A DNA stretch of 64,000 nt from Moringa oleifera (taxonomy: Eukaryota; Streptophyta; Magnoliopsida; Brassicales; Moringaceae): the NCBI GenBank assembly GCA_021397835.1, contig JAJFZO010000575.1, positions 3,043,001 through 3,107,000 on the forward strand, given 5' to 3'. Both the position numbers and the translations under genes were made by a program. The notes under the pieces were generated by a model, which saw nothing but the letters and a program-made list of their open reading frames with translations, did not search any database and was not told the DNA's origin. This document shows positions 62,100 to 64,000 of the stretch, in pieces (the first letter of the stretch is position 1; each line of letters starts with the position of its first letter).

Positions 62100-64000
62100 A
62101 GAAAAGGGGGAGGGGGGGGGTTTGGTGAACCAAGGTGGGGTATTGTCAGGGGAGGTGGAGAGGGTGAAGTCGAGGTTGGCTATGGTAGAAATAGGTGGTG
62201 GAGAGACTGAGGAGATGGGGATGAGACTGTCCCTTTAGCAATTGACTTCAGGCTAGGTGTGAGAATAGAAGATTTGTCTCCAAAGTGTGGGGAGTGGGAG
62301 TTAACCAGAAGATGGTATTGCATACAGTGTTGAAGAGCATGGAGAAGGAGTGTAGGGTTATGGGTTTCTCATATGAGGGAATGGAAGACTAGCCTATCAA
62401 TCTGTTTGCTGACGTTGAGAATATGAGGAGTGCAGTAAACTTTATGAAGAAAAGGACAGCAAGGAAGAAAGGGCTGCTGATGTTAGGAGTTGAAGAGGTT
62501 GGAATGTCGGGTGAATTTTGAGAAAGGGGATAAGGGTATTTCGATAGTGGGAGGAACAGTGGGAGTGAGGGGCTGCAACTCTAACAATGGTATTTAGAAA
62601 TTTTTATCTTGGCTCTGAATGACCCTGGGAAGAGGACCATTATGAAGGAAGTGATCTCAAGATAGAAGGTGGATATAATATGACTTTAAGAAACAAAGAT
62701 GGAAGAGATATGAAAGCGGGTGATTAGAAGCCTATGGGGAAGAAGGGAGATTGAATGGAGGCATCTGGAAGCTAAAGGGAGTGCTTGTGGTGTTTTAATA
62801 GGATGGAATGGAAGATTGGGAAAGTTGGAGGATAATTGGGTTGGGGAAGAATCTATAACTTGTATTTTCAATTGGGAAGGGTGGGCCTTAACTGAATGTT
62901 TACTGGATGTATGGAGACATAAATAGAGGTAGGCGTAATATCTTAGGGAGTGCAGAAGGAGAGGGGGATGGGCTTCCATGGGTGCCGGTTTTATCTAGAC
63001 TTGGACAAATTTTTGGTCTCAAATGAGTGGGAGGAGAGGTTTTCAAGAATGCAAAAGAAGCTATATCCAAAACCTATATCTACTCACCACCCTATTGTCT
63101 TGGAGGTGGAGGGTGTGAAATGGGACCATGTCCATTTAGGTTCAAGAATATGTGGTTGTAGGTGGAGAAGTTGCACGGCCTTGTAAAGTTTTGGTGGGAG
63201 AGGGAGGTGGTGGAGGGCAATGCAAGTTATGTAGTGTTAAATAAATTGAAAATGGTGGAGGAAGAGATTAAAAGGTGGAGCAAGGAGAGGCTTGGAAACA
63301 TAAATAGGAGGAAAAATGAGTTATGGGAACAGCTGCAAGAAATGGACAGCAAAGTTATGGCTGATAGGGGTAACGAGGCTCTTTGTTGAAGAAGGGAGGT
63401 GATTTGTCAGGAGCTGAACCAAGCAATAAAGATGGAGGAAATCTTGTGGCGTCAAAAATATCAAGCTTTATGGCTTATAGAAGGGGACAGAAGCATCGGA
63501 TTCTTCCATAAAATGGCTAACGTGCACCAAAACGCAGTTTCATTAACAAGTTACAGATTGGTAAAGTGGAAGAAAATGATGAGTTGGAGAAAGAAGTTGG
63601 TGAACTCTATAAAAATTTATATCGTGAGGATAAAGGATGCAGACCGAAGTTGGATGGCTTGGAGTTCACAATGATCATGGACGATTTGAAGAGGCAAATA
63701 GAGGAACCATTTGGAGAGGAGGAGGTAAGGGCTACTCTAGCGGAATGTGCACGTGATAAGGCACTGAGTCCGGATGGCTTTCACAATGAAATTTCTCAAA
63801 AGATATTGGGAGATTATCAAGAGGGATGTGATGGATCTCTTTGCTGATTTTTTCAGATCAAGACAATTTTCTATAAATGCGACTTTTTTGGTTTTTATTC
63901 CAATGAAAATACACCTAGCTAACCTGAAAGATTTTAGGTCTATTAGTTGGTTGGATGTATACATGAGCTTATAGCTAAGATTTTAGCAAATCGATTGAAG
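62100..64000 (+). mobile_element. Decayed L1-type LINE, ORF2 fragment, in the SNARE gene intron
   Basis: Plus-strand fragments in changing frames match plant L1 ORF2 in the right order. Endonuclease start (NDPGKRTIMKEVISR near 62615) comes first. Then the end of the endonuclease (LDKFLVSNEWEERF near 63000; KPISTHHPIVLE), the linker (EEEIKRWSKERLGNINRRK), the pre-RT block (LWLIEGDRSIGFFHKMANVH near 63470), and the RT domain (KALSPDGF near 63760; NATFLVFIPMK; NLKDFRSIS) running off the right edge. Stops and frameshifts are frequent, and most of the middle of the endonuclease is missing, so it cannot be active. The 5' end is uncertain: a G-rich stretch near 62100 may mark it. It is in the same orientation as the host gene. 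Confidence 0.87.

Noticed and set aside
1..64000. CRISPR arrays, operons, phage or insertion sequences
   Set aside because: None present. Gene structure is eukaryotic throughout, and no regular repeat-spacer pattern was found.

Overview
This window is nuclear DNA from a flowering plant, almost certainly a eudicot. The evidence is GT-AG introns, AT-rich intergenic DNA, a DYW-class pentatricopeptide repeat gene, a fasciclin-like arabinogalactan protein, a novel plant SNARE, plant-type fimbrin and a plant L1-type LINE. The sequence alone does not resolve the species. A rosid is plausible, but that is inference. All multi-exon models were built by hand. Each one given as full length keeps frame across every junction.

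Layout, left to right. 1-1.95 kb holds no recognised gene. A GPI-anchored fasciclin-like arabinogalactan protein (FLA7-like) lies at 3.0-3.8 kb (+), followed by a tRNA-Ile(AAU) at 4.79 kb (+). A 14-coding-exon fimbrin spans 6.2-12.2 kb (+), converging on an ankyrin plus double-BTB protein at 13.0-15.9 kb (-). 16-20 kb is AT-rich and holds a 6 x 38 bp minisatellite and a broken gene relic whose repeated module occurs in both orientations. A TBC-type Rab GAP is at 20.5-23.6 kb (-). An 8 kb AT-rich gap (23.6-31.8 kb) has only microsatellites and one doubtful 40-codon ORF.

31.8-36.5 kb carries a tandem array of three related secreted-protein genes (-). They share signal peptide, intron position and core promoter. 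Their mature parts differ: one has only Cys-rich modules, one has three Cys modules plus a Gly-rich tail, and one is Gly-rich only. This is the most interesting region. It is followed by a small RING/PHD-like Cys-rich protein (37.8 kb, +) with a three-codon uORF, a type I pectin methylesterase (39.1-40.9 kb, -), a DYW PPR protein (41.4-43.2 kb, +), a domesticated hAT-transposase-like gene with two BED fingers (45.3-48.9 kb, +), the pre-rRNA processing factor FCF2 (50.0-51.9 kb, +) with a GC-AG intron, and pyruvate dehydrogenase kinase (53.1-56.1 kb, -).

56.6-60.6 kb is AT-rich with no gene seen. The window closes with the first coding exon of a novel plant SNARE (NPSN13-like, 60.98 kb, +). 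Its first intron contains a decayed, same-sense LINE running off the right edge. As is usual in plant nuclear DNA, neighbouring genes are functionally unrelated (cell wall, cytoskeleton, membrane traffic, ribosome biogenesis, mitochondrial metabolism). Only the three-gene array forms a true local family.
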